Assembly: GCF_008828755.2 (NCBI RefSeq)
Contig: NZ_QBLM01000001.1
Coordinates: 62,001 to 126,000 of the forward strand
DNA length: 64,000 nt
Source: [Borrelia] turdi
GTDB taxonomy: Bacteria; Spirochaetota; Spirochaetia; Borreliales; Borreliaceae
Direction of reading: 5' to 3'
The position numbers and the translations under genes are program-made. Below the pieces are notes generated by a model. It was not told the origin of the DNA and did not search any database. It saw only the letters and a program-made list of their open reading frames with translations. Shown piece by piece: positions 56,709 to 63,550 of the stretch. Every line of letters starts with the position of its first letter. Position 1 is the first letter of the stretch.

Positions 56709-57028
56709 TAATTTTCCTCCAAAACTAATTTAATATCATTAGGATACTCAAAGCACAAATCATTTATGCCTCTAATTAAAAATCTGCTATAATAAAAAAG
56801 GCTTTCTTTACTTAAATCCTTAAAAAAGGACTTAAATTCTAAATAACCTCTTTTTGAATTCTTTACAATAAAAGCCTCACCCTCAAGATCAAGAACACTG
56901 AAAAAGGTTCTCAAAATAAAAGAAAAAGAAGAACAGACAACGTTGACATTATTCTTACTTATAGCATGCCCATTGGCTAAAAGATAAATGATTACATCAT
57001 CTTTTACTTTTACTAAAACATCAATCAA
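56708..57028 (-). CDS. Prp-like ribosomal-processing cysteine protease
   Basis: A 106-residue protein between rplU and rpmA, the standard position of Prp. G20-H21-A and C32-S33 match the catalytic His/Cys arrangement of Prp (GHA, then VC-S about ten residues later), followed by the helix [13 protein letters not shown]. In Firmicutes Prp removes a short N-terminal extension of L27; L27 here has none, so this member may have another role. Its stop overlaps the rpmA start by one base, and it lies five bases after rplU. Confidence 0.8.
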   Translation of the reverse strand: MIDVLVKVKDDVIIYLLANGHAISKNNVNVVCSSFSFILRTFFSVLDLEGEAFIVKNSKRGYLEFKSFFKDLSKESLFYYSRFLIRGINDLCFEYPNDIKLVLEEN

Positions 57029-57033
57029 TAAAC

Positions 57034-57345
57034 TTAAGAAACTATTTCATCAACCAAAATGTAAGAATAGGTTTGTCTGTGTCCAACTTTTCTCTCGCTT
57101 GATTTTCTTCTTCTATATCTATAAGAAATAACCTTCTTATCTTTTTTGTCTTCTTTATAGGTACACCTAACAAGAGAATTTATAACATAAGGCTTTCCTA
57201 TTTTAATCTCTCCATCTTTACTAACAAGCAAAACGCTATTAAATTCTAACTTCTCTTTTTCAATAGGAGAAATTTTATCTATTTTTAAAAATTCGCCCTC
57301 AATAGCCTTATATTGTTTGCCATTTATTTCTACCAATGCATACAT
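57034..57345 (-). CDS. rplU: 50S ribosomal protein L21
   Basis: 103-residue L21: [23 protein letters not shown] at the start, [44 protein letters not shown] in the body (the K-R-R/K-x-x-Y-x-R-x-x-G-H-R-Q signature is intact). First gene of the rplU-prp-rpmA-obg cluster; about 57 bases separate it from apt. Confidence 0.97.
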   Translation of the reverse strand: MYALVEINGKQYKAIEGEFLKIDKISPIEKEKLEFNSVLLVSKDGEIKIGKPYVINSLVRCTYKEDKKDKKVISYRYRRRKSSERKVGHRQTYSYILVDEIVS

Positions 57346-57402
57346 TACATTACCTCAACTAAATATTGTAAATTTAATAAAAAAGAAAAGTCAAGCATTA
57401 AA

Positions 57403-57933
57403 TTAATTGTACCTTACAAGGGAATTAACTTCATAGTCTTTAAGGATGTGTCTGCCATTAATACCACAAAGCTCAATAAAACAAAAAATATCCTTAACTC
57501 TGCCTCCGGATTTCTCTAGCAAAATTGCAGATGATTTTAAAGTTCCACCAGTAGCTAATATATCGTCTATTAAAAGAATATTGGAATACATTTTAACATC
57601 GTCTTTGTGCACCTCTATTCTCCCAAAACCATATTCAAGCTCATACTCTTCGCTAAAAACCTCTCTAGGCAATTTACCCTCTTTTCGAATTAAAATAAGA
57701 GGAAGCTGCATTTTTAAAGACAAAGGAGCGCCTATTAAATATCCCCTAGACTCAACAACTGCAATGCAATCAATTTTTTTAAAATTATAAAAAGAATATG
57801 CCTCATTTATTAATGAAGTATAAACTTCGGGTTTTAACAAAACACTAGTAATATCGTAAAAAAGAACACCCTTTTTAGGAAAATCGGGTACTTTTGTAAT
57901 AAATTGATCATAATACTCTGCTTTATTTTTCAT
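57403..57933 (-). CDS. apt: Adenine phosphoribosyltransferase
   Basis: Salvages adenine with PRPP to AMP. 176 residues. FPKKGVLFYDIT near 17-28 and the PRPP loop LLIDDILATGGT near 117-128 are diagnostic, with ESRGYLIGAPL near 61-71. I chose ATG 57933 over ATG 57975 because the 14 extra residues do not match the family and an AGG lies just upstream. Borrelia relies on purine salvage. Confidence 0.94.
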   Translation of the reverse strand: MKNKAEYYDQFITKVPDFPKKGVLFYDITSVLLKPEVYTSLINEAYSFYNFKKIDCIAVVESRGYLIGAPLSLKMQLPLILIRKEGKLPREVFSEEYELEYGFGRIEVHKDDVKMYSNILLIDDILATGGTLKSSAILLEKSGGRVKDIFCFIELCGINGRHILKDYEVNSLVRYN

Positions 57934-58003
57934 AAACCTACTTATCCCATCTATATGCTTATGTATTTTTTTCAAAATAGTAAAGTAAAAACAAAAACCA
58001 AAT

Positions 58004-58558
58004 TTATTCTTTTAAAGGAGGAGCTGGAACAAGATTATGCAAGTCTACTTTTGGTATTTCATCAACTTCAGCTCTTGTCCAAATTTTACTTCTGCCAAAA
58101 ATCCAAACTTTACCCTTAGTAATAAGATTCCCGGTTTTACTATCAACGCTCATTTCAGAATTATAAATTTTGCCGTTTTTAGGATCTATTATTTTACCCC
58201 TATCCCACTTTTTAAAAGAAGGAGAATACTTAAGCCCCCACATAAAATCAAGGCCTTCTATTGCAAGATTTTCAAACCCAACCACAGTGTCTCCTGAAGG
58301 ACTTTTAGTATCATACTTTTTACCATCTTTTATTACAATTAAAATTCGTCCATAAACTTCTTCATTATATTTATAAATATAAATAATAGAATTTTTTATT
58401 TTACTTACATCATCATACCCAACCCAATATCCTAAAACCTCATCTCCAGAATTAAGGTTTTCAGCCTTATTAATAATTTTACTTTCATTTAAATCTTCTG
58501 AATTTGCAAATAAAAACATTGCAAAACAAAAAAAAAACTTTGACAAAATCCTATTCAT
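58004..58558 (-). CDS. Exported DUF2147 protein
   Basis: 184 residues with a signal peptide (residues 1 to ~20, MFLFANSED). The mature part matches DUF2147: a start on the pattern GDEVLGYWVGYDDVSKIKNSIIYIYKYNEEVYGRI (residues ~38-72), then GDTVVGFENLAIEGLDFMWG and WDRGKIIDPKNGKIYNSEMSV near 125-145. Family members are periplasmic beta-sandwich proteins of unknown function. I chose ATG 58558 over TTG 58561; GGAG lies five bases upstream. It is divergent from flgF. Confidence 0.85.
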   Translation of the reverse strand: MNRILSKFFFCFAMFLFANSEDLNESKIINKAENLNSGDEVLGYWVGYDDVSKIKNSIIYIYKYNEEVYGRILIVIKDGKKYDTKSPSGDTVVGFENLAIEGLDFMWGLKYSPSFKKWDRGKIIDPKNGKIYNSEMSVDSKTGNLITKGKVWIFGRSKIWTRAEVDEIPKVDLHNLVPAPPLKE

Positions 58559-58622
58559 CAATTCTCCTTAAAACTAATAATTCTAAACTATAGTTCTTTT
58601 TTTTAAAATTACTCATTTAAGA

Positions 58623-58644
58623 TGGCTAATTGAAAAATTAGCCA
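58623..58644. repeat. Hairpin in DUF2147-flgF intergenic region
   Basis: TGGCTAATT (58623-58631) and AATTAGCCA (58636-58644) are exact reverse complements with a GAAA loop. It lies 65 bases upstream of the DUF2147 start and 175 bases before flgF, in the 260-base divergent region. Without a T-run on either side it is not an obvious terminator; a leader structure or protein site is possible. Confidence 0.6.
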
Positions 58645-58765
58645 CAAAAATCATTATACAACTTATTTTATAAATTTTAATTATTAAGGTAAAAACCTAA
58701 ACAAAAGTTGACCCAAAAAATATAATAATTAAGCAAAAAAACAATAGATCAATTAATTGTTATAT

Positions 58766-58804
58766 AAGACAATTAATGGTAGTATTAATAAAGTTAATTG
58801 TCTT
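58766..58804 (+). promoter_or_regulatory. flgF leader stem-loop
   Basis: AAGACAATTAA (58766-58776) pairs exactly with TTAATTGTCTT (58794-58804) across a 17-base loop. The stem ends one base before the flgF Shine-Dalgarno AAGGA (58806-58810), so it could influence ribosome access to the first gene of the flagellar rod operon. A related AATTAATTG lies just upstream at about 58751. A TATAAT at 58722-58727 is a possible -10. Confidence 0.5.
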
Positions 58805-58818
58805 TAAGGATTTAATTC

Positions 58819-59667
58819 GTGATAAGAGGAATTTATACAGCTGCTAGCGGAATGATGGCAGAAAGGCGCAAGCTTGATGTAGTGTCAAACAATTTGGCAA
58901 ATATAGATCTTATTGGGTATAAAAAAGATTTGTCCATTCAAAAAGCATTTCCAGAAATGCTAATAAGAAGACTAAATGATGATGGCCTTTATAAATTTCC
59001 CAAAGGGCATCTTGAAACAGCTCCTATTGTAGGTAAACTGGGAACAGGAGTTGAAGAAAATGAGATATATACAATATTTGAACAAGGCCCATTAAAAACC
59101 ACTGGCAATCCATTAGATTTGGCGCTCACTGATCAAGGATTTTTTGTAATACAAACTTCAGATGGAGAAAGATATACAAGAAATGGTTCTTTTACTATTG
59201 GAAAAGAGGGAATCCTCGTTACAAAAAGCGGATTTCCTGTTCTTGGAGAAAAGGGATATATATATTTAAAAAAAAATAATTTTAAGATAACGCCCCAAGG
59301 GCAAATCTTTTACAATTCAAACTTTGAACCAAACCCTAAAAGACTTGTTAGCGAACGTGAAAATTCTTGGGAAAATTACGAACTGCTTGATACCATCAGA
59401 ATTGTAAATTTCGAAAATCCCAGATTTCTCAAAAAACAAGGAAATTCTTTATGGATTGATACAAAAACATCTGGCAAAGCACAAGAAATTGATATATCAT
59501 TAAGGCCTAAAATCGAAACAGAAGCACTCGAAGCTTCCAATGTTAATGCCATTAAGGAAATGGTTTTAATGATTGAAATCAATAGAGCTTACGAAGCTAA
59601 TCAAAAAACAATACAAACTGAAGACGGTCTTTTAGGAAAATTAATAAATGAAATTGGAAAATATTAA
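58819..59667 (+). CDS. flgF: Flagellar basal-body rod protein FlgF (FlhO)
   Basis: Proximal rod component of the periplasmic flagellum. 282 residues starting at GTG 58819 with AAGGA eight bases upstream. The N-terminal rod signature IYTAASGMMAERRKLDVVSNNLANIDLIGYKKD (in order, residues 4-36) and the C-terminal LEASNVNAIKEMVLMIEINRAYEANQKTIQ coiled motif are complete. In Borrelia the gene has been called flhO. flgG follows after 12 bases. Confidence 0.94.
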   Translation: MIRGIYTAASGMMAERRKLDVVSNNLANIDLIGYKKDLSIQKAFPEMLIRRLNDDGLYKFPKGHLETAPIVGKLGTGVEENEIYTIFEQGPLKTTGNPLDLALTDQGFFVIQTSDGERYTRNGSFTIGKEGILVTKSGFPVLGEKGYIYLKKNNFKITPQGQIFYNSNFEPNPKRLVSERENSWENYELLDTIRIVNFENPRFLKKQGNSLWIDTKTSGKAQEIDISLRPKIETEALEASNVNAIKEMVLMIEINRAYEANQKTIQTEDGLLGKLINEIGKY

Positions 59668-59679
59668 GGAGCATATTTT

Positions 59680-60477
59680 ATGATGAGAGCATTATGGACA
59701 GCAGCAAGTGGAATGACTGCACAGCAATACAATGTAGACACAATTGCCAATAATCTTTCAAATGTGAATACTACAGGATTTAAAAAAATAAGAGCAGAAT
59801 TTGAAGATTTGATTTACCAAACCCAAAACAGAGCAGGAACTCCTGCAACTGAAAATACTTTAAGACCGCTTGGAAATCAAGTTGGCCATGGAACAAAAAT
59901 TGCTGCTACTCAGAGAATATTTGAACAAGGAAAAATGCAATCCACTAATTTACTCACTGATGTTGCTATTGAAGGAGATGGATTTTACAAAATTCTTTTA
60001 CCTGATGGAACTTATGCGTATACTAGAGATGGGTCATTTAAAATCGATTCTAACCGAGAGCTTGTAACAAGTCAAGGATACAAATTGCTGCCTAATATAT
60101 TCTTCCCAGAAGAATATATCCAAAACTCAATTACAATATCTGAGCAAGGAATAGTGTCGGTAAAAATTAATAACAACAACGAACAAATAGAACTTGGACA
60201 AATTGAAATATCAAGATTTGTTAATCCTGCAGGACTAAGTGCTATTGGAAGCAATTTATTCAAAGAAACAGCTGGATCAGGCCAAGAAATAGCAGGAATA
60301 CCAGGAAGCGAAGGCATGGGGATATTAAGACAAGGCATTCTTGAAATGTCAAATGTATCTATTGCTGAAGAAATGGTAACAATGATAGTAGCTCAAAGAG
60401 CTTATGAAATAAACTCAAAGACTATCCAAACTTCTGACAATATGTTAGGAATCGCAAATAATTTAAAAAGGCAATAA
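59680..60477 (+). CDS. flgG: Flagellar distal rod protein FlgG
   Basis: 265 residues. N-terminal LWTAASGMTAQQYNVDTIANNLSNVNTTGFKK, central QVGHGTKIAATQRIFEQGKMQST and DVAIEGDGFYKILLPDGTYAYTRDGSFKID, and C-terminal LEMSNVSIAEEMVTMIVAQRAYEINSKTIQTSD are all canonical for FlgG. ATG 59680 follows AGGAG. Its last codons provide the AAAGG used by the next gene, flgA. Confidence 0.97.
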   Translation: MMRALWTAASGMTAQQYNVDTIANNLSNVNTTGFKKIRAEFEDLIYQTQNRAGTPATENTLRPLGNQVGHGTKIAATQRIFEQGKMQSTNLLTDVAIEGDGFYKILLPDGTYAYTRDGSFKIDSNRELVTSQGYKLLPNIFFPEEYIQNSITISEQGIVSVKINNNNEQIELGQIEISRFVNPAGLSAIGSNLFKETAGSGQEIAGIPGSEGMGILRQGILEMSNVSIAEEMVTMIVAQRAYEINSKTIQTSDNMLGIANNLKRQ

Positions 60478-60479
60478 AA

Positions 60480-61112
60480 ATAAATAATTTTTTCTTTATT
60501 TTTATTTTATTCTTAACAACAAACTCAATTATGAGCATTGCTCATGATTTGTGCTTCAACATTACTCCTAGTAAAGCATATTTTTTTTCAAGAAAGTATT
60601 CAAAAATATGCAATAATCAAAACTTATCAAAAATATATATTCCTCCGCATTTAAATAAAAAATCAATAATTTTTGAAATGATTTATTACATCACAAAAAA
60701 TTTATCAAATGAAAATATCTACATACTTCAATTCAACTTTGATGAATCTGAAATAAACATAGACGATAAATTTTTCAAAAAAATAAAATTTAAAGTAAAA
60801 AGCAATAACTCATACAAAAATATTCCAATTCAAAAAACTCTAGTTTATTATGCAAAAAACTTTGAAAGCTATAAAAGACACAATTACGTTAACATGTATA
60901 TTGATATAATTGAGCCTATTGCATTTGCAAAAGAAAATCTAAAAAAAAATGAAATCCTTAATGAGCATAATATCTACTTTAAATACAAAATAAACACAAC
61001 TGGAATAAATGATGTTTTAAGTCTAAATGAATTAAATAATAGTAAATATAAAGTTATACGCAACACAATCAAAAATGAAGAAATACGATTAAATAACGTA
61101 CAAAAAGAATAA
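60480..61112 (+). CDS. flgA: FlgA-like P-ring assembly chaperone (non-canonical start)
   Basis: Position between flgG and flgI and the C-terminal SAF-type segment (PIAFAKENLKKNEILNEHNIYFKYK) identify a FlgA-like periplasmic chaperone for the P-ring. A signal peptide (NNFFFIFILFLTTNSIMSIAHD) is encoded upstream of the first ATG (60531), but that stretch contains no ATG, GTG or TTG. AAAGG (60467-60471) lies eight bases before AUA at 60480, so AUA is the most plausible start. Starting at 60531 would lose the signal peptide. The family is probable and the AUA start is inference; a sequencing difference is possible. Confidence 0.72.
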   Translation: MNNFFFIFILFLTTNSIMSIAHDLCFNITPSKAYFFSRKYSKICNNQNLSKIYIPPHLNKKSIIFEMIYYITKNLSNENIYILQFNFDESEINIDDKFFKKIKFKVKSNNSYKNIPIQKTLVYYAKNFESYKRHNYVNMYIDIIEPIAFAKENLKKNEILNEHNIYFKYKINTTGINDVLSLNELNNSKYKVIRNTIKNEEIRLNNVQKE

Positions 61113-61235
61113 TGCTTTATTTTGTCAATTTAATAATTTTAAGATTAATTAGCAATTTGCCAAAAAAATTCATTAATTGCAATAATTGATATAAAATAAT
61201 AGATATTAAAATAAATAAAATCAATAGGGTAAAGA

Positions 61236-62234
61236 ATGAACAAACTAATGTTAATGTTAATTGCATTTACAACAAGTCTATTAGCCCAAACAAATAAAGC
61301 TTCAACAGGATTAAACACAGAACAATCATTTAACAACAAAATGTCTGAAAGCATAAAATTAAAAGAAATTGCTAATATTTGCCCTACCAACACAAATTTT
61401 TTAACAGGTATTGGAATAGTAGCAGGTCTTGCTGGAAAAGGAGACTCTTTAAAACAAAAAGACCTTATAAGTAAAATTTTAGAAGAAAATAATACAATAG
61501 ATAAAATAAGCTTTAATAACATAGAAAGCAAAAATATCGCACTAGTAAGTGTAAGCCTCCAAGTAAAAGGCAATACAATCAAGGGTTCAAAACATAAAAC
61601 TTGCATTGCACCAATGTTAGACTCAAAAGATTTAACAAATGGAATACTTTTAAAAACAAATCTTAAAAATAAAGAGGGAAAAATAATAGCAATTGCATCA
61701 GGAATTATAAAGACTAATAACAAATTAAAAGGTTCTGGATACACTCTAGACAGTATAATAATAAATGAGGATCAAGATATTAATTACAGTTATAATATAA
61801 TTCTTAAAAAAGGGAATTATACATTAACAAACAGAATTCATAAAATATTGACCTCTAAAAAAATCAACAACAAAATTAAATCGGAGAGCACAATAGAAAT
61901 AGAAGTGAAAAACATAGGCTTATTAGAAGAGATCGAGAATATTAAAATAGAAACTAATCCTAAGATACTAATAGACAAAAAAAATGGTATTATCTTAGCA
62001 AGTGAAAATGCTAAAATAGGAGAGTTTACATTTTCCATTGAAAAAGACAACCGAAATATTTTAAACGGTAATAATAAAATAACAATTCAAGTAAATTCAA
62101 TGAAATTAAACGAATTTCTATTGAAAAATTCTAACAATCTTAGTAATAAAGAATTAATTCAAATAATTCAGGCTGCGCAAAAAATCAATAAATTAAATGG
62201 AGAACTTATCTTGGAGGAAGTTGATGGAAACTAA
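61236..62234 (+). CDS. flgI: Flagellar P-ring protein FlgI
   Basis: 332 residues with a signal peptide (1-~18, SLLAQ). LKEIANICPTNTNFLTGIGIVAGLAGKGDSLKQ matches the FlgI N-terminus (L-V-G-Y-G-L-V-V-G-L-x-G-T-G-D in other bacteria). The C-terminus has the I-Q-x-L-N-x-L block (IIQAAQKINKLNGELILE). Divergence from enterobacterial FlgI is marked. The 123 bases before it contain only AT-rich leader. It overlaps the FlgJ-like gene by 11 bases. Confidence 0.88.
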   Translation: MNKLMLMLIAFTTSLLAQTNKASTGLNTEQSFNNKMSESIKLKEIANICPTNTNFLTGIGIVAGLAGKGDSLKQKDLISKILEENNTIDKISFNNIESKNIALVSVSLQVKGNTIKGSKHKTCIAPMLDSKDLTNGILLKTNLKNKEGKIIAIASGIIKTNNKLKGSGYTLDSIIINEDQDINYSYNIILKKGNYTLTNRIHKILTSKKINNKIKSESTIEIEVKNIGLLEEIENIKIETNPKILIDKKNGIILASENAKIGEFTFSIEKDNRNILNGNNKITIQVNSMKLNEFLLKNSNNLSNKELIQIIQAAQKINKLNGELILEEVDGN

Positions 62235-62544
62235 AATTAATTCACAAAATCTAAAATTTAAAAATCAAATAAATAATTTTAAAAATCCCATAGAAATAAA
62301 AAAATCCTTTAAAAAAAACGAAGAACTTCAAAAAGCCTCTTTAGAATTTGAAGCTATATTTATCAAGCAAATGCTTGATAGCATGAAAAAAACTCTTAAC
62401 AAAGATCAAAATCTGCTAAGCGGAGGCCAAGTAGAAGAAATTTTTGAAGACATGCTTTACGAGCAAAGAGCCAAGCAAATAGCACAATCTCAAAGCTTTG
62501 GAATTGCCAATTTGATTTACAATCAATTGCAGAAAAATAAATAA
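62224..62544 (+). CDS. flgJ: FlgJ-like rod-binding protein
   Basis: 106 residues from ATG 62224 with GGAGGA four bases upstream. It matches only the N-terminal rod-binding domain of FlgJ: LEFEAIFIKQMLDSMKKTL near 40-58, the SGGQVEEIFEDMLYEQRAKQIAQSQSFGIANLIY block near 67-100. The muramidase half of enterobacterial FlgJ is absent, as is common in spirochaetes. It ends the flagellar operon; the rpoS promoter follows within 65 bases. Confidence 0.85.
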   Translation: METKINSQNLKFKNQINNFKNPIEIKKSFKKNEELQKASLEFEAIFIKQMLDSMKKTLNKDQNLLSGGQVEEIFEDMLYEQRAKQIAQSQSFGIANLIYNQLQKNK

Positions 62545-62608
62545 TTCGAAAACACTCCTCACCTCAAAAATTATAGCCAATTTAATTTAAAGATATTATT
62601 AAACTAAA

Positions 62609-62624
62609 TTGGCACAATTTTTGC
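62609..62624 (+). promoter_or_regulatory. Sigma-54 (-24/-12) promoter of rpoS
   Basis: TTGGCAC-AATTT-TTGC (62609-62624) is essentially the sigma-54 consensus TGGCAC-N5-TTGC(A/T). In Borrelia the RpoN-Rrp2 pathway drives rpoS from such an element. Expected transcription start is about 62636. BosR-type upstream sites are known biologically but I cannot define one from sequence alone. Confidence 0.92.
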
Positions 62625-62643
62625 ATGGAAGTTAAAGAAGTTA

Positions 62644-62696
62644 AGTAGTAAAAACTTAATCACAATATTCAAGAAAGGGGAGAAAAATATACTACT
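62644..62696 (+). promoter_or_regulatory. rpoS leader: inverted repeat and spaced Shine-Dalgarno
   Basis: AGTAGTA (62644-62650) is exactly complementary to TACTACT (62690-62696), immediately before the rpoS ATG. The strong Shine-Dalgarno AAAGGGGAG (62674-62682) lies in the loop, 14 bases from the ATG, unusually far. Folding would bring start and Shine-Dalgarno closer or mask them. Borrelia rpoS translation is known to be controlled through its leader by the small RNA DsrA, with temperature; the exact pairing seen here is my reading. Confidence 0.6.
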
Positions 62697-63497
62697 ATGA
62701 ACATATTTAGCAACGAAGATTTAAACATATATTTAAAATCGGTAAGAGAACATAAGCTAATTACTCACGAAGAAGAGATTAAACTTGCAGGACAAATACA
62801 AAGAGGCAGCGCACAAGCAAAAAACAAGATGATAAACGCAAATTTGCGACTTGTTTTGAAAATAATAAAAAGATATACGGGAAAAGGACTAAAAATTGAA
62901 GACCTAATTCAAGAGGGCAATTTAGGATTAATAAGAGCTGCTGAAAAATATGACCCGAATAAAAACACTAAATTTTCAACTTATGCATCTTTTTGGATTA
63001 AGCAATCGCTACAAAGAGCATTAAACACTAAAACTAGATTAGTAAAAGTCCCATACAGAAAAGAAAATCTAATACTACAAATAAATAAATACTTAACAGA
63101 AGAAGAAAAATCGCCCAAAAAAGAAGAAATAATGAAAAGATTCAATTTATCTCCTTCCCAATATATTAAAATTATTCCTTATCTTGAAAAAGAATATTCT
63201 CTGGACAAAGAAATAGAGGGATCTGAAAATTCAACACTTTTAAATCTATACGAGGACAATTCTTTTAATCCTGAAATTACTCTTGAACAAGACTCAACTC
63301 TAAAACATTTGAATTATATACTTGAAACAAAATTGACCGAAAAGGAAAGATATATAATCAAAAAAAGATACAACCTAGACAATAGTCCAAAAAAAAGCAC
63401 CTTAAAAGATATTTCAACAGAACTTGGAATATCATCAGAAACTGTAAGACAAATTGAAAAAAGAGTTCTTAAAAAACTAAAAGAAGAGATAAATTAA
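62697..63497 (+). CDS. rpoS: Alternative sigma factor RpoS
   Basis: 266-residue sigma-70-family factor governing tick-to-mammal adaptation in Borrelia. Region 1.2/2.1 near 5-40, region 2.2-2.4 (LRLVLKIIKRYTGKGLKIEDLIQEGNLGLIRAAEKYDPNKNTKFSTYASFWIKQ, residues ~48-105), region 3, and region 4.2 with helix-turn-helix (TLKDISTELGISSETVRQIEKR near 236-257). It is short, lacking the long N-terminal region of housekeeping sigma. See the promoter and leader entries for control. Confidence 0.97.
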   Translation: MNIFSNEDLNIYLKSVREHKLITHEEEIKLAGQIQRGSAQAKNKMINANLRLVLKIIKRYTGKGLKIEDLIQEGNLGLIRAAEKYDPNKNTKFSTYASFWIKQSLQRALNTKTRLVKVPYRKENLILQINKYLTEEEKSPKKEEIMKRFNLSPSQYIKIIPYLEKEYSLDKEIEGSENSTLLNLYEDNSFNPEITLEQDSTLKHLNYILETKLTEKERYIIKKRYNLDNSPKKSTLKDISTELGISSETVRQIEKRVLKKLKEEIN

Positions 63498-63503
63498 GAT
63501 TGA

Positions 63504-63550
63504 CATTCATGACATGTTCTGATCTACTTTTAAGTCAGTGGTCATGAATG
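63504..63550. repeat. 10-bp inverted repeat after rpoS that contains the next start codon
   Basis: CATTCATGAC (63504-63513) and GTCATGAATG (63541-63550) are exact reverse complements with a 27-base loop. The right arm includes the ATG (63544) of the downstream gene and is followed by TTTATTTTTATG. The hairpin starts six bases after the rpoS stop. It may end part of the rpoS transcript and also mask the next start. Confidence 0.75.

Noticed and set aside
61145..61744. 199-codon hydrophobic open frame antisense to flgI
   Set aside because: It mirrors a Lys/Asn/Ile-rich gene, as AT-rich coding sequence often does. No ribosome-binding site and no family resemblance.
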